This document shows positions 39,436-48,804 of a DNA stretch of 64,000 nt, one piece after another; positions within the stretch are counted from its first letter, which is position 1, and every line of letters starts with the position of its first letter. The translations under genes and the position numbers were made by a program. This DNA is from Streptomyces phaeofaciens (GTDB lineage Bacteria > Actinomycetota > Actinomycetes > Streptomycetales > Streptomycetaceae), in contig NZ_BMSA01000021.1 of the NCBI RefSeq assembly GCF_014648915.1, positions 143,499-207,498 of the forward strand, read 5' to 3'. The notes beneath the pieces were generated by a model, which was given only the letters and a program-made list of their open reading frames with translations, was not told where the DNA came from and did not search any database.

Positions 39436-41418
39436 TCAGGTGGACTTGAGGGTGAAGTCGGCGCCGTTGCGGGAGTTCACCGTGGTGGACCCGGCGTAGA
39501 AGGCGTGCAGGGTGTGCCGGCCCTTGCTCAGCTTCGGCAGGGTGACGGTGACCTTGCCGGCGCTCAGGGTGCCGGTGGCGATCACCCGCGAGCCCTCGTA
39601 GACGCGGACCGTGCCGCCCGGGGTGGTGCCGGTCGCGGTGACCTTGACGGTGACCTTGGCGCGGGAGGTGTGGGCCACGGAGGCGGGCGCGCTGGTCGCC
39701 ACGGACGGCGTCGCCTTGGTGATCTTCAGGCTGAGCTTCTCCGAGGAGGAGTTCAGCTTGCTGCTGCCGCCGTAGGAGACGGTCAGGCTGTGCGTGGCCA
39801 CCTTGAGGTGGTTCGACAGGCTGACGGTGACCTTGCCCGTGGAGGCGAGGGTGCCGGTGCCGAGGGTGGTGGAGCCCTCCTTGACCGTGACCTTGCCGCC
39901 GGGGACGACCCCGTGCGTGACGGTGACGGTGACGGCGACCTTCGGGGCCTTGCCGTACGCGGTCGTCGCGGTCGTCGCCCTGGTGGTGCTGGCGTACTTG
40001 ACCGCGCCGGACCAGGTGGCCTCCGCGCCGGTGCCGTTGACATTGTCGGCGGTGACCGTGGCCGAGTAGGAGCCGGTGGCCAGGTCGGCGAAGGAGTACG
40101 ACGTGGTGCTCGCCGGCAGGTCCTTCGTGGCGACGACACCGCCGTCCGCGTCCTTCAGCGTGACGCGGTAGTCGGTGACGGGCTGCGCGGGGGCCGGGCT
40201 CGGCGCGGTCCAGCTCAGCTTGACGCTCGCGTCGCCGAGGGTGGCGGCGACGGCGGGCTTGGCGGGCGTGCTGGTGTCCAGGCCCGAGATCTCCAGGCCG
40301 CCGACCTTGGCGTGCTTGGCCAGGTTCACCGAGCCGTTGTACGACTCGTTCAGGAAGCCGAAGTCCGCGATGACCTTCTCGGCGGTCTCGGAGGCGAGCG
40401 CCGCCTCGTGGGTGCCGCTGCTGACGAAGACGTCGTAGAGGTCCTTGTCGAAGAAGATGCTGGTCGGGTCGATGGCCCGGCTCGGCACGACGTTGTAGAC
40501 GTCACGGCCGAAGGTGGCGTTCTCGTAGTAGCCGGCCACCGGGGTGAGCTTGCCGTTCACCGTGGTGACCGGGTTGGTGGTGCCGGTGTCGCCGGGCAGC
40601 CTGACGGCGGCCAGGTGCGCGCCGGCGGCGAAGGCCGTGTCGCTCTTGTTCGGGGCGATGCCGTTGCTCTGCGCGATCCAGCTGCCCACGGAGAACGGGA
40701 CGAGGGTGCCGTCCTGGGTGAGGGCGTCGTTCGCCTGGTTCTCCTGGACGGTGGGCAGGCCGGTGTCGACCGTGCTCTCGCTCAGGCCGATCGCGCCGAG
40801 GAAGAACTTGCGGGTGCCGGAGCCGCTCTGCGGCAGCACCGGGTGCACGGTCTGGCCGTTCACCTCGTGGGTGCTGCCGGCCGCGTACACGTCGTGCAGC
40901 TGGGCGACCGTCAGCGAGTCCAGGCCCGAGCCGCGGACCGCGACACCCACCGCGTCCCGCGCGAACGGGATGTAGGTCAGGGCGCTGCCGGAGACGCTCG
41001 GGCCGCCGGAGGAGCGGGCGAAGTCGACCTGCCCGGGGATGGCGACACCGGTGGCGGTGGGGAACTTGTCCCCGGTCAGCGACATGCTGAGCGCGGTGCG
41101 GCCCGGGCCCGAGCCGTTGGGGCGGGTGAACGACGGACCGGCCGAGCGGGTCTGGACCGTGGCGGAGCCGATCGCGTCGTACGAGGCGAGGCCCGCGCCG
41201 GCCGCCGACTTCACGGCCGTGCCCGCGTAGCTCGTGCCGTTGACGGTGTCGCCGGCCAGCGCGTTGAGGACGTCCTGGGTGGTGTCGGAGCCCACGCCGA
41301 CCAACTGGCGGAAGGTCCCGGCGGGGGTGGGGTCGGCGTACGCCGGGCTCGCGAGAGCCATGCCGCCGGCCACCACTGCGGCGGCGACGAGCGCCGCCGT
41401 GGAGCGCGTTCTGCGCAT
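39436..41418 (-). CDS. Secreted PstS-like protein with FN3 and Ig-like repeats (gene Y)
   Basis: This 660-residue protein has a signal peptide (1-28, ending ASPAYA). Residues 30-370 resemble a periplasmic phosphate-binding (PBP-like) domain (VGVGSDTTQDVLNALAGD; PNGSGPGRTALSMSLTGD; IPFARDAVGVAVRGSGLDSL; LPQSGSGTRKFFLGAIGL, a PstS-like phosphate loop). An FN3-like domain (about 375-465) and two Ig-like repeats (VVPGGKVTVKEGSTTLGTGT; TTPGGTVRVYEGSRVIATGT) follow. No membrane anchor or LPxTG-type motif is seen. A cell-wall or aerial-surface role is possible. Confidence 0.8.
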   Translation of the reverse strand: MRRTRSTAALVAAAVVAGGMALASPAYADPTPAGTFRQLVGVGSDTTQDVLNALAGDTVNGTSYAGTAVKSAAGAGLASYDAIGSATVQTRSAGPSFTRPNGSGPGRTALSMSLTGDKFPTATGVAIPGQVDFARSSGGPSVSGSALTYIPFARDAVGVAVRGSGLDSLTVAQLHDVYAAGSTHEVNGQTVHPVLPQSGSGTRKFFLGAIGLSESTVDTGLPTVQENQANDALTQDGTLVPFSVGSWIAQSNGIAPNKSDTAFAAGAHLAAVRLPGDTGTTNPVTTVNGKLTPVAGYYENATFGRDVYNVVPSRAIDPTSIFFDKDLYDVFVSSGTHEAALASETAEKVIADFGFLNESYNGSVNLAKHAKVGGLEISGLDTSTPAKPAVAATLGDASVKLSWTAPSPAPAQPVTDYRVTLKDADGGVVATKDLPASTTSYSFADLATGSYSATVTADNVNGTGAEATWSGAVKYASTTRATTATTAYGKAPKVAVTVTVTHGVVPGGKVTVKEGSTTLGTGTLASTGKVTVSLSNHLKVATHSLTVSYGGSSKLNSSSEKLSLKITKATPSVATSAPASVAHTSRAKVTVKVTATGTTPGGTVRVYEGSRVIATGTLSAGKVTVTLPKLSKGRHTLHAFYAGSTTVNSRNGADFTLKST

Positions 41419-41480
41419 CGAGAGTCTCCGTGACTGTGCGAAGGGAAGGCGGGAAGAGGTGGATCTGGCAGGGTGGTGCG

Positions 41481-41517
41481 GGCCGTCCGCCCCGACTGTC
41501 CTTCGGGGCGGACGGCC
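41481..41517. terminator. Strong hairpin between genes X and Y
   Basis: A perfect 15-bp stem (41481-41495 with 41503-41517) and 7-base loop in the 132-base gap. It likely ends or attenuates the pstC-pstA-pstS-X transcript before Y. Confidence 0.82.
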
Positions 41518-41550
41518 GTCCGTGGGGAGCGCCGCCGTTCGCGGTGGCGC

Positions 41551-44154
41551 TCAGAGGAGCCGGCGCAGCCTCCGTGGCAGGGCCGGCAGCAGGGTCACCG
41601 TGCGGCCGCCGGGCAGCGGCACCCGCAGCGGGAGCCGCAGCCGGCCGCCGCCCGCGAAGGGCGCGCCCGCCGCGGCCGCCGCGCCGAGGGCGGCGCCCAC
41701 GGGGACGGCGTAGCGCAGGGCGTTCGCGGGGTCGGCGGGGGTCGTGCCGAGCGCGGTGGTGCGGACGGCGTCGCCGCCGTCGTACGAGGCCGAGGCGGAC
41801 GGGGAGGCGCCGGTGCCGCCGGCCGCCGTGGCCGTGCCGGAGCCGGTCGAGCCGTCGGCCGTGGTGCCGGCGGCGCCGGTGTCCGTGCCGGCTCCGCCGC
41901 CGGACGAGCCGCCGGTGGAGCCGCCGTCACCGCTGCCGGAGCCGCCGCCCCGGTAGGCGGCCAGGGCTTCCGCGGCGGCGGTGGTGCGCTCGCGCAGCTT
42001 CTTCGGCAGCGGGGCGTACCCGGCGGGCAGCCGGCCCGGGTCGGCGCCGCTGACCTGGCCGTCGCCCGCCGCGTACCGCAGCAGGGCCGCGTAGTCCTTG
42101 CGGGCGGCCGCTTCGAGGTCGGCGGGGCGGGCGGCCGCGTAGACCAGCTGGGCGAGGGGGTAGGCGCCCTCGGCGGTCGCCCCGGCCGGGGTGATCTCGG
42201 CGACGCCCTTGCCGGAGGCGCTCGCGGCGGCGGCGGTCAGGGAGGCGGTGTCCGGTGCGACGAACTTCCCGGCCGTGTTGCGCAGTCGGGCCCTCTGGAG
42301 GCCGTAGCGGGTGGCCGAGGCCGCGTCGGTGACGGTGATGACGAACCGGGAGCCGACGGTCTGCGGGCCGGGGCTCTTGAAGGCGGGCGGGCTGGCCAGC
42401 GGGTCCCAGGCCGACTTCCACAGGCCGTCCGCGCGGCGGGTGTGCAGCGCGCCGGCGTGCAGGTCGTCGACGTACGGATGGAAGTCGATCATGCACTGGC
42501 GCTGGGTGGCGCCGGTGCCCGGCGGGATCGTGCACCAGGGGTCGCTCTTGGGGAAGTCGTCCGTGGCGGACGGGGTGAAGGCGGCGCCGGTCGGGTTCAG
42601 GTCCGCGTTGGTGCTGTAGTACGGGTTGACCCGCATGCCCCAGTCGTCGGAGACCCCGGAGAGGAACTGCCGGGCGTCCTTGTCCGCGACGACCCACTGC
42701 CACAGGGCGCGGGCCGAGTCGGAGTGGCCGAGCGAGGTGAGCAGGTCGGTGTCGGTGGCCGGGGTCTCGGCGACCGACAGATGCGCGAACTCCGGGTTCA
42801 GCTCGACGAACTCGGGATCGGTCGCCAGACCGGCCGGGTTGTTCTTCGCCCAGCCGTAGCCCTGGGCGGCGGTGGAGCCGATCACCGCCCCCCAGGGGGA
42901 GTTGCGGTAGGACTCGGTGAGCAGCTTGGCCACCAGCCGGGGGGTGAGGTCGATGGACTCGACCTTGGTGCCGGCGAGGCGTTCCACCGACTCGGGTGCC
43001 CCGGCCTTCGGACGCCGTTCGACGGTGAACCCGATGACCGTCCCGGAGAGCGCGACCGGCGCGTACGAGGTGGTGCCGGAGGGTGCGGCCGTGCCCGCGT
43101 CGGCGCCCAGGGCGCGGGTGGTGAAGGCGAGACCGGAGGAGCCGTCGTTCGTCAGCCGGGCACGGGCGTCGGGCTCGCCGAGTTCGGTGTAGCCGTAGAC
43201 CTTGCCGGACGGGCACAGGGCCGACTGCCAGCTGGTCATGGCGTCGGCCGCCAGCTCGCTGCCGGCGGTGGGTCGTTCGGCGGAGCCCAGGGCGCAGTTG
43301 GTGCCGACCGGGTTGAACCTCAGCGGGATCGCGACCCGGTTCTGCCAGTTGGTGGAGGACACCGGGGAGCCCGCGTTGACCTGGCTGCGGTCGGCGTACG
43401 GCTTCCCGTCGAGGTCGAGCCGGCCCTGCGGGACGATCACCAGCCAGCAGTCGCGCGGCTTGGTCGTCCCGCCGGTGGTGACCGGCGCGCCGCAGCCCAG
43501 ATGCGGTGCCTCGTTGGCGGTCTGGACCTCGAAGAACTCCTGGCCGGTGCCGTCGGCGCCGGTGCGGGCGAAGTCGACCTCGTTGGTGGTGTTGCGGTTG
43601 AAGTACGGGTTGTTCTGGGTGTTGCCGGTGACCGTGTCGCCGCTGACCGGCTTGAAGGGGACCTCGCCGGGTGCGTTCGGGTTGGCGGCCCCGTACCGGT
43701 TGTCCTGGCCGTAGTTGGTGGGGTCGGCGCTGTAGAAGACCCGGCGGGTGTCGTCGTAGTCGTTGCCCGGCCAGCTGCCCCGGTCGGTGGTCGGGGAGCC
43801 GCCGTACTGGCACTGGGTGCGCGACGGGCCGGGGTTGGCGGGGACCGTGCCGTCGTCGTCGCCCCAGCACTGCATGATCTGCACGAAGTCGGTGTTGAAC
43901 AGCGTGCCCGCGAAGGTGGTCGGGGTGCCGCCGCTCCAGGAGACGGTGATCGCCTGGCTGGTGAGGTGGGTGGTCTGGTCGACCGTGAACCTCATGTCCT
44001 TGAACTCGCCGCGGCCGGAGACGGTGACGCTGCCGGCGGCTCCCGTGCCCGCGGCGGTGGCGGGCGGGGCGGCCTGGGCGACCGCGAGCCCGGCGAGGGC
44101 GCCGACGGCGGCACCGGCCACGATCCGGGTGAGGACCCGGCGTACGGACTTCAT
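41551..44154 (-). CDS. Large secreted membrane-anchored protein of the pst-like locus (gene X)
   Basis: This 867-residue protein has a signal peptide (1-35) and a long domain rich in Cys pairs and aromatic residues (MQCWGDDDGTVPANPGPSRT; PHLGCGAPVTTGGTTKPRDC; TNCALGSAERPTAGSELAAD). Some stretches recall substrate-binding proteins (LTNDGSSGLAFTTRALGA), but I cannot assign the family. A Ser/Gly/Thr-rich stalk follows (about 745-810), then a short hydrophobic segment and an Arg-rich end, as in C-terminal anchors. The ATG overlaps the pstS stop (ATGA), so it is made together with PstS and probably works with it at the surface. Confidence 0.75.
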   Translation of the reverse strand: MKSVRRVLTRIVAGAAVGALAGLAVAQAAPPATAAGTGAAGSVTVSGRGEFKDMRFTVDQTTHLTSQAITVSWSGGTPTTFAGTLFNTDFVQIMQCWGDDDGTVPANPGPSRTQCQYGGSPTTDRGSWPGNDYDDTRRVFYSADPTNYGQDNRYGAANPNAPGEVPFKPVSGDTVTGNTQNNPYFNRNTTNEVDFARTGADGTGQEFFEVQTANEAPHLGCGAPVTTGGTTKPRDCWLVIVPQGRLDLDGKPYADRSQVNAGSPVSSTNWQNRVAIPLRFNPVGTNCALGSAERPTAGSELAADAMTSWQSALCPSGKVYGYTELGEPDARARLTNDGSSGLAFTTRALGADAGTAAPSGTTSYAPVALSGTVIGFTVERRPKAGAPESVERLAGTKVESIDLTPRLVAKLLTESYRNSPWGAVIGSTAAQGYGWAKNNPAGLATDPEFVELNPEFAHLSVAETPATDTDLLTSLGHSDSARALWQWVVADKDARQFLSGVSDDWGMRVNPYYSTNADLNPTGAAFTPSATDDFPKSDPWCTIPPGTGATQRQCMIDFHPYVDDLHAGALHTRRADGLWKSAWDPLASPPAFKSPGPQTVGSRFVITVTDAASATRYGLQRARLRNTAGKFVAPDTASLTAAAASASGKGVAEITPAGATAEGAYPLAQLVYAAARPADLEAAARKDYAALLRYAAGDGQVSGADPGRLPAGYAPLPKKLRERTTAAAEALAAYRGGGSGSGDGGSTGGSSGGGAGTDTGAAGTTADGSTGSGTATAAGGTGASPSASASYDGGDAVRTTALGTTPADPANALRYAVPVGAALGAAAAAGAPFAGGGRLRLPLRVPLPGGRTVTLLPALPRRLRRLL

Positions 44155-45809
44155 CGCGTGCTCCCGTCGGAGGGGCGCTTGCCGCCGCCGAGCAGGCGGG
44201 ACACCACGGACGGCAGGAGGATCAGCCCGAGCACCAGGACCGAGGCCAGCACCATCAGGGTCTGGGTGCCGGTCCAGCCGGTGCGCCCGGCGACCGCGAC
44301 CGGCTGCGCCAGCGCGACCGTCCCGTCGGCGGCCGTCCCGCCGCTGCCGCTCGAGGTGCCGCCGCCGGCCGCCGCGCCCGGGCTCAGGGTCTGGCCGGTG
44401 TCGGGGTCGACGGACGGCTGCCCGGTGGAGCCGGAGGTGCCGCCGCCGCCCGTGGAGCCGCCGGAGGCGCCGGCCGCCGTGCCGCCGCCGGATCCGCCGG
44501 ACGCGCCCCCGGAACCACCGCCGGAGCCGGTCGGCTTGGCGCCGCCGCTGCCCGAGGTGCAGGGCGCGGCGCCCTTCTTGTCGCACGCCTTGGGGTAGGG
44601 GGCGGTCTCGGCGAGCTTGTTGCGGCCGCTGGTGGTGAAGGTCGGGTTGTTGCAGTTACGGGTGTTGATGTTCTGCGCCTGGACGCCGGGGATGCGGCGG
44701 ATCTGCTCGAAGCCCGCCTGCACCAGGTTGATCGGCAGCGGCGAGTAGCCGAGATCGGGCGCCTGCTGCTGGCCCTGGCACATGAAGTAGTAGGAGAACG
44801 CGCCGAGCGTCTTGCCCTTGGCCTTGGTGAAGGTGCCCTGCACCTTCAGCGGCAGGATCATGTACGAGTAGCTGGACAGCGGGTAGTTGCGGCGGTCGCT
44901 GTCGTTGTAGACGCCCTCGAGCCGCTGGGTGAGGTAGTCGGCGGAGTTCCTGTTCGTGTTGATCTTCGCCTTGAGCAGCGAGACCGCCACGTTCTGCGGG
45001 GTGGGCTCGGTGTAGTAGCCCGCGTGGTTGAGGACCTTGGCGACCGGATAGTGCGCGTTCAGGGCGTAGGAGTAGTTGACGTACCCGATGGCGCCCTCGC
45101 CGTAGTTCTGGGCGACGTAACCGGCCACACCGAGGTCGCCGGACTGGGCGATCATCCCGGAGACGGTCGGGAAGTACGAGGTCTGCCCGCAGGCCCCGGA
45201 GCGGCCGACCCTGGCGCAGTACGCCTGCCACAGCGACCTGTGCTGGTCGGCCATCCACATCGTGAACTGGGCCGTCGAGCCCGAGCCGTCGGATCGGACG
45301 ACCGGCACGATCGTGCGGTGGGGGAGCTGGAGCCCGGGGTTGTCGGCCTTGATGACGGGGTCGTCCCAGGTCTTGATCACCCCCGTGAAGATCTTGGTGA
45401 CGACGTCCCCCGAGAGGCGGAGGTTGGTGACCCGCTTCCCGTTGACGGTCAGGTGGTACATGAAGACGGTCCCGCCGGCCACGATCGGCATATAGGCGTA
45501 CGAGCCCTGCGCGGGGCGTTCGGCCGCGCTGCCGTCCGTGGGGCTGGTCTGGAACGGGATGTCGGAGACGGCGAAGTCGACGGTGCCGGAGAGGAACTGG
45601 CGGCGGCCGTCCGAGGAACCGGTACCGGCGTAGGAGATGCGCATGCCGTACTGGTTCACCGCCCTGCGCCATTCGTCGACCGCGTTCTCGGCCCAGGTGG
45701 AGCCGGCGCCGGCGATCGGGGTGTAGCTGTCGGCGGAGGCGGGGGTGGCCGTGGTGAGGATGCCTATGAGTGCGGCCAGGATGCCGAGCCGTCTGAGGGC
45801 GGTGATCAT
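44151..45809 (-). CDS. pstS: PstS-like phosphate-binding protein with Gly/Ser stalk and C-terminal anchor
   Basis: This 552-residue protein has a signal peptide (1-26). The PstS domain has GAGSTWAENAVDEWRRAV, GTGSSDGRRQFLSGTVDFAV, and VVRSDGSGSTAQFTMWM, phosphate-binding loops of the family. After residue about 390 come a Gly/Ser-rich stalk and a C-terminal TM helix (about 515-535) with a basic tail, so it is tethered by a helix rather than by the lipoprotein Cys usual in PstS. It overlaps pstA upstream and X downstream by ATGA. Confidence 0.88.
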   Translation of the reverse strand: MITALRRLGILAALIGILTTATPASADSYTPIAGAGSTWAENAVDEWRRAVNQYGMRISYAGTGSSDGRRQFLSGTVDFAVSDIPFQTSPTDGSAAERPAQGSYAYMPIVAGGTVFMYHLTVNGKRVTNLRLSGDVVTKIFTGVIKTWDDPVIKADNPGLQLPHRTIVPVVRSDGSGSTAQFTMWMADQHRSLWQAYCARVGRSGACGQTSYFPTVSGMIAQSGDLGVAGYVAQNYGEGAIGYVNYSYALNAHYPVAKVLNHAGYYTEPTPQNVAVSLLKAKINTNRNSADYLTQRLEGVYNDSDRRNYPLSSYSYMILPLKVQGTFTKAKGKTLGAFSYYFMCQGQQQAPDLGYSPLPINLVQAGFEQIRRIPGVQAQNINTRNCNNPTFTTSGRNKLAETAPYPKACDKKGAAPCTSGSGGAKPTGSGGGSGGASGGSGGGTAAGASGGSTGGGGTSGSTGQPSVDPDTGQTLSPGAAAGGGTSSGSGGTAADGTVALAQPVAVAGRTGWTGTQTLMVLASVLVLGLILLPSVVSRLLGGGKRPSDGSTR

Positions 45810-47065
45810 CGGTCGCTGTCTCCGTTGTCGGGTGCGGGCTGTGGGTGGCTGGTCGCGCAGTTCTCCGCGCCCCTGGGGGAGTTGCTGTCGCCGTATCGTT
45901 CGATGTCCCGGCGGGACGCTCGGGCGGTCCTTCGCGCCTGGCGTTTGGTCTGGTGGCCCGGGCCCCTGCCGCCGATCACCCGGGCGACGGCGAACAGGAT
46001 CAGGACGATGGCCATCAGGACCGCCGCGGAGCCGAAACCGCGGGCGATCATCGTGGGCTCAGGGGACTTCACGAAGTTGAAGACGGCCAGGGGGAGGGAG
46101 ACCATCGGGCCGCTCGTCGGGTCGGCGTTGAGCGCGGCGGTGAAGCCGGCCGTCAGCAGCACGGGCGAGGTCTCGCCGATGCCGCGCGCCGTGCCGAGGA
46201 TGACCGCCGTGGCGAGGCCGGAGCGGGCGGTCGGCAGGACGACGTGCCAGACGGTCCGCCAGCGCGGGGCGCCCAGCGCCTCCGCCGCCTCCGTCAGCGT
46301 GCCGGGGACCAGCCGCAGCACCACGTCCGAGGCGCGGATCACGATCGGCAGCATCATCACGCTGATCGCGAAGCCCGCCGCCAGCCCCGACTTCTGCATG
46401 CCGAGCCCGAGGATCCAGACGGCGTACACCATGAGGCCCGCCACGATCGAGGGCAGCGCGGTCATCGCCTCGACGATGGTCCGCACGAACCGGGAGAAGC
46501 GGCCCGGGATCTGGTTGAGGTAGACCGCGCAGGCCAGCCCCAGCGGGACCGTGATGGCGAGCGCGATGGCGATCATGATCAGGGTGCCGAGCATCGCGTG
46601 GGCGATGCCGCCGTTGCTCAGCGGGTCCAGCGGGCCCGCCGCCTGCATGTCCTGGGTGAAGAAGTTGCCGTGCGGCAGCGCCTCCCGCCCGCGCCACGCC
46701 GTGAAGCCGACGACCAGGGCGAGCGCCGTGAACAGCAGCCCCGCCGCCGTCCACAGCACGGCGGTCATCACCCGGTCCCGGACCGCCTGGCCGTCCTCCT
46801 CCAGGCCGGTGAGCACGGCGTAGAGCACGAGGAAGGCGGCGTACCAGGTCACGGTGAAGCCCAGCGCGCCGGAGAACGGCGCGATCTGCCCGAACAGCAG
46901 CACCGCCACGCACAGCGCGGAGGCCGCGGCGCCGCACAGCGCCAGCACCCCGGAGCGGGTGGGGCCGCCGATCCGGCGCGGCTCGTCGGCGACGGGCGGG
47001 ACGGCCCCGGCCGGCTCGGTCACCGGCGCGGACGTCCGTGCCGGCTCTGTTTCCACGACGGTCAT
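45806..47065 (-). CDS. pstA: Phosphate ABC transporter permease PstA-like
   Basis: This 419-residue protein has at least six membrane segments and the permease EAA loop (EAAEALGAPRWRTVWHVVLP, then GTARGIGETSPVLLTAG). It is longer than typical PstA (about 300) because of an N-terminal Ala/Pro/Glu extension, extra helices and an Arg-rich C-terminal tail. One base separates it from the pstC stop. It forms the channel with PstC. Confidence 0.9.
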   Translation of the reverse strand: MTVVETEPARTSAPVTEPAGAVPPVADEPRRIGGPTRSGVLALCGAAASALCVAVLLFGQIAPFSGALGFTVTWYAAFLVLYAVLTGLEEDGQAVRDRVMTAVLWTAAGLLFTALALVVGFTAWRGREALPHGNFFTQDMQAAGPLDPLSNGGIAHAMLGTLIMIAIALAITVPLGLACAVYLNQIPGRFSRFVRTIVEAMTALPSIVAGLMVYAVWILGLGMQKSGLAAGFAISVMMLPIVIRASDVVLRLVPGTLTEAAEALGAPRWRTVWHVVLPTARSGLATAVILGTARGIGETSPVLLTAGFTAALNADPTSGPMVSLPLAVFNFVKSPEPTMIARGFGSAAVLMAIVLILFAVARVIGGRGPGHQTKRQARRTARASRRDIERYGDSNSPRGAENCATSHPQPAPDNGDSDR

Positions 47066-47066
47066 G

Positions 47067-48086
47067 TCATGCCTCGCTCTGCGCGCCGGACCGGGAACGG
47101 GCCACGATGGAGGAGGCGGTGAAGTTGACCGCCAGGGTGAGCAGGAAGAGCGCCAGACCCGCCGCCATCAGCGCCGACATGCCGAACTCGGAGGCATCTC
47201 CGTAGTGCAGGGCGATCAGCGAGGAGACCGAGTTGGAACCGGTCTGAAGGATGTGCGGCTGGATGACGAAGACCGGCGAGATGATCAGGTACACGGCGAT
47301 GGTCTCGCCGAGTGCCCGCCCGAGCCCGAGCATCGTGCCGCCGATGACGCCGCCCTTGCCGTAGGGCAGGACGACCGCGCGGATCATGCCCCAGCGGGTG
47401 GCGCCGAGCGCGTACGCGCCCTCGCGTTCGCCGGCCGGGGCCTGCGCGAACACCTCCCGCATCACCGAGCACTGGATCGGCGCGACCATCAGCGCGACGA
47501 CGAGCCCGGCGACGAAGGCGGACGCGGTGTAGACGCTGTCCGAGGCGAGCGGCTCGCCGGGCTGCGTGCCGTCGACGGCGAACAGCGGAATCCAGCCGAA
47601 CCAGGTGGACAGCCACCGCGACAGCCCGATCACGTGCTGCTGGAGGAAGAACAGCCCCCACAGCCCGTACACCACGGAAGGGACGGCCGCCATCAGGTCG
47701 ACCAGCGTCACCAGGGTGCGGCGCAGGCCGCGCGGCGCCACGTCGGAGATGAACAGCGCGGTCCCGACGGCCAGCGGCACGGAGATCGTCACCGCGACGA
47801 CCGCGATCAGCAGGGTGCCGGTGAGGACGGCCGCGATGCCGAAGTTGTGCACGTCCGGCTGCCATTGGGCGGTGGTGAGGAACCCCAGCCCCCTGGCCCG
47901 CAGCGCCTGACCGGCCCTCAGCAGCAGGAACAGTCCGACGGCCGCCATGATGCCGAGGACGACGACCCCTGTGGCCGTGAGCTGGTACCGGAAGATCCGG
48001 TCGCCGACCCCACGTGCCGTGTGCAGGTGCCGAGGAACGGGTCTGTCAGGTTCCGGCTCGCCGGAAACCTCCGGTACGGACACCAC
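47067..48086 (-). CDS. pstC: Phosphate ABC transporter permease PstC-like
   Basis: This 339-residue protein has six membrane helices and the PstC pattern (LMAAVPSVVYGLWGLFFLQQ; GAYALGATRWGMIRAVVLPY; LGLGRALGETIAVYLIISP). It is the first gene of the locus. Two GTG codons in a row (48086 and 48083) are candidate starts. A PHO-box-like repeat lies about 92-113 bases upstream. Confidence 0.93.
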   Translation of the reverse strand: MVSVPEVSGEPEPDRPVPRHLHTARGVGDRIFRYQLTATGVVVLGIMAAVGLFLLLRAGQALRARGLGFLTTAQWQPDVHNFGIAAVLTGTLLIAVVAVTISVPLAVGTALFISDVAPRGLRRTLVTLVDLMAAVPSVVYGLWGLFFLQQHVIGLSRWLSTWFGWIPLFAVDGTQPGEPLASDSVYTASAFVAGLVVALMVAPIQCSVMREVFAQAPAGEREGAYALGATRWGMIRAVVLPYGKGGVIGGTMLGLGRALGETIAVYLIISPVFVIQPHILQTGSNSVSSLIALHYGDASEFGMSALMAAGLALFLLTLAVNFTASSIVARSRSGAQSEA

Positions 48087-48177
48087 TGCGCCCCCAAGAA
48101 ACGATTCGCCCCGCGCCGTCCCGTGATCGGGGAGCGCGGGGGAGAGTCAATGGCCGGATCCTGTCCCCCCAACCCGT

Positions 48178-48199
48178 CGGATGTGGACGAGATGTGAAT
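48178..48199 (-). promoter_or_regulatory. PHO-box-like PhoP site upstream of pstC
   Basis: On the minus strand two adjacent 11-base units read ATTCACATCTC and GTCCACATCCG. They match the direct-repeat design of Streptomyces PHO boxes (GTTCACC-like at 11-base spacing). Position before a pst operon supports phosphate control by PhoP. Confidence 0.6.
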
Positions 48200-48341
48200 T
48201 GCTCATGGCGCTTTCGTGGGGTGGCTGTGGAGCGGGCGCCTGGAGGACGGTCGAGGGGGCGGTCGGGGGGCGGGACGGCGCAGGGGCCATGACCCGAGTC
48301 GGGTGATGGCCCCTGTGGGGGTGTGTGCCTGCGGCGGTCGG

Positions 48342-48755
48342 TCAGTCCTTGGGCTGCACGATGTTGACCATCCACGGGATGCCGAACCGGTCCGTGCACA
48401 TGCCGAACACATCGCCCCACATCTGCTTGTCGAGCGGTACGGACACCGAGCCGCCGGCCGACAGCTTCTCCCAGTAGCCGCGCAGGTCGGCGTCGTCGTC
48501 GCCGCTCACGCTCACGGAGAAGTTGTTGCCCGTCGTCTGCTCCATGCCGGGCGGGGAGTCGGCGCCCATCAGGGTGAAGCCGCTCGGGGTCTCCAGCATG
48601 CCGTGCATGATCTTGTCGGCGTCGGGGGTGCCCCCCTGGCCGAAGTCGCCGTAGGTGTTGAGGGTCAGCGTGCCGCCGAACACCTCCTTGTAGAACTCCA
48701 TCGCCTGCCGGGCGTCGCCGCCGAAGCTGATGTACGGATTGAGCCGCGAAGCCAT
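48342..48755 (-). CDS. VOC-family (PhnB/glyoxalase-like) protein
   Basis: This 137-residue protein starts MASRLNPYISFGGDARQAME, then FYKEVFGGTLTLNTYGDFG, the PhnB-like VOC pattern, ending DRFGIPWMVNIVQPKD. The size is typical. ATG 48755 has GGAGG 6 bases upstream, favoured over an upstream start. Members are metal-binding resistance or demethylase-like proteins; the substrate is unknown. The 255-base gap to pstC (48087-48341) holds the PHO box and nothing else I can name. Confidence 0.9.
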   Translation of the reverse strand: MASRLNPYISFGGDARQAMEFYKEVFGGTLTLNTYGDFGQGGTPDADKIMHGMLETPSGFTLMGADSPPGMEQTTGNNFSVSVSGDDDADLRGYWEKLSAGGSVSVPLDKQMWGDVFGMCTDRFGIPWMVNIVQPKD

Positions 48756-48804
48756 GTGAACCTCCACGAAGAGGAGCAAAAAGGTCAGGTCCGTCGTGCG
48801 CAGA

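Noticed and set aside
45118..45120. TTA on the minus strand within pstS
   Set aside because: It is out of frame (read as GGT TAC), so it is not a bldA codon.
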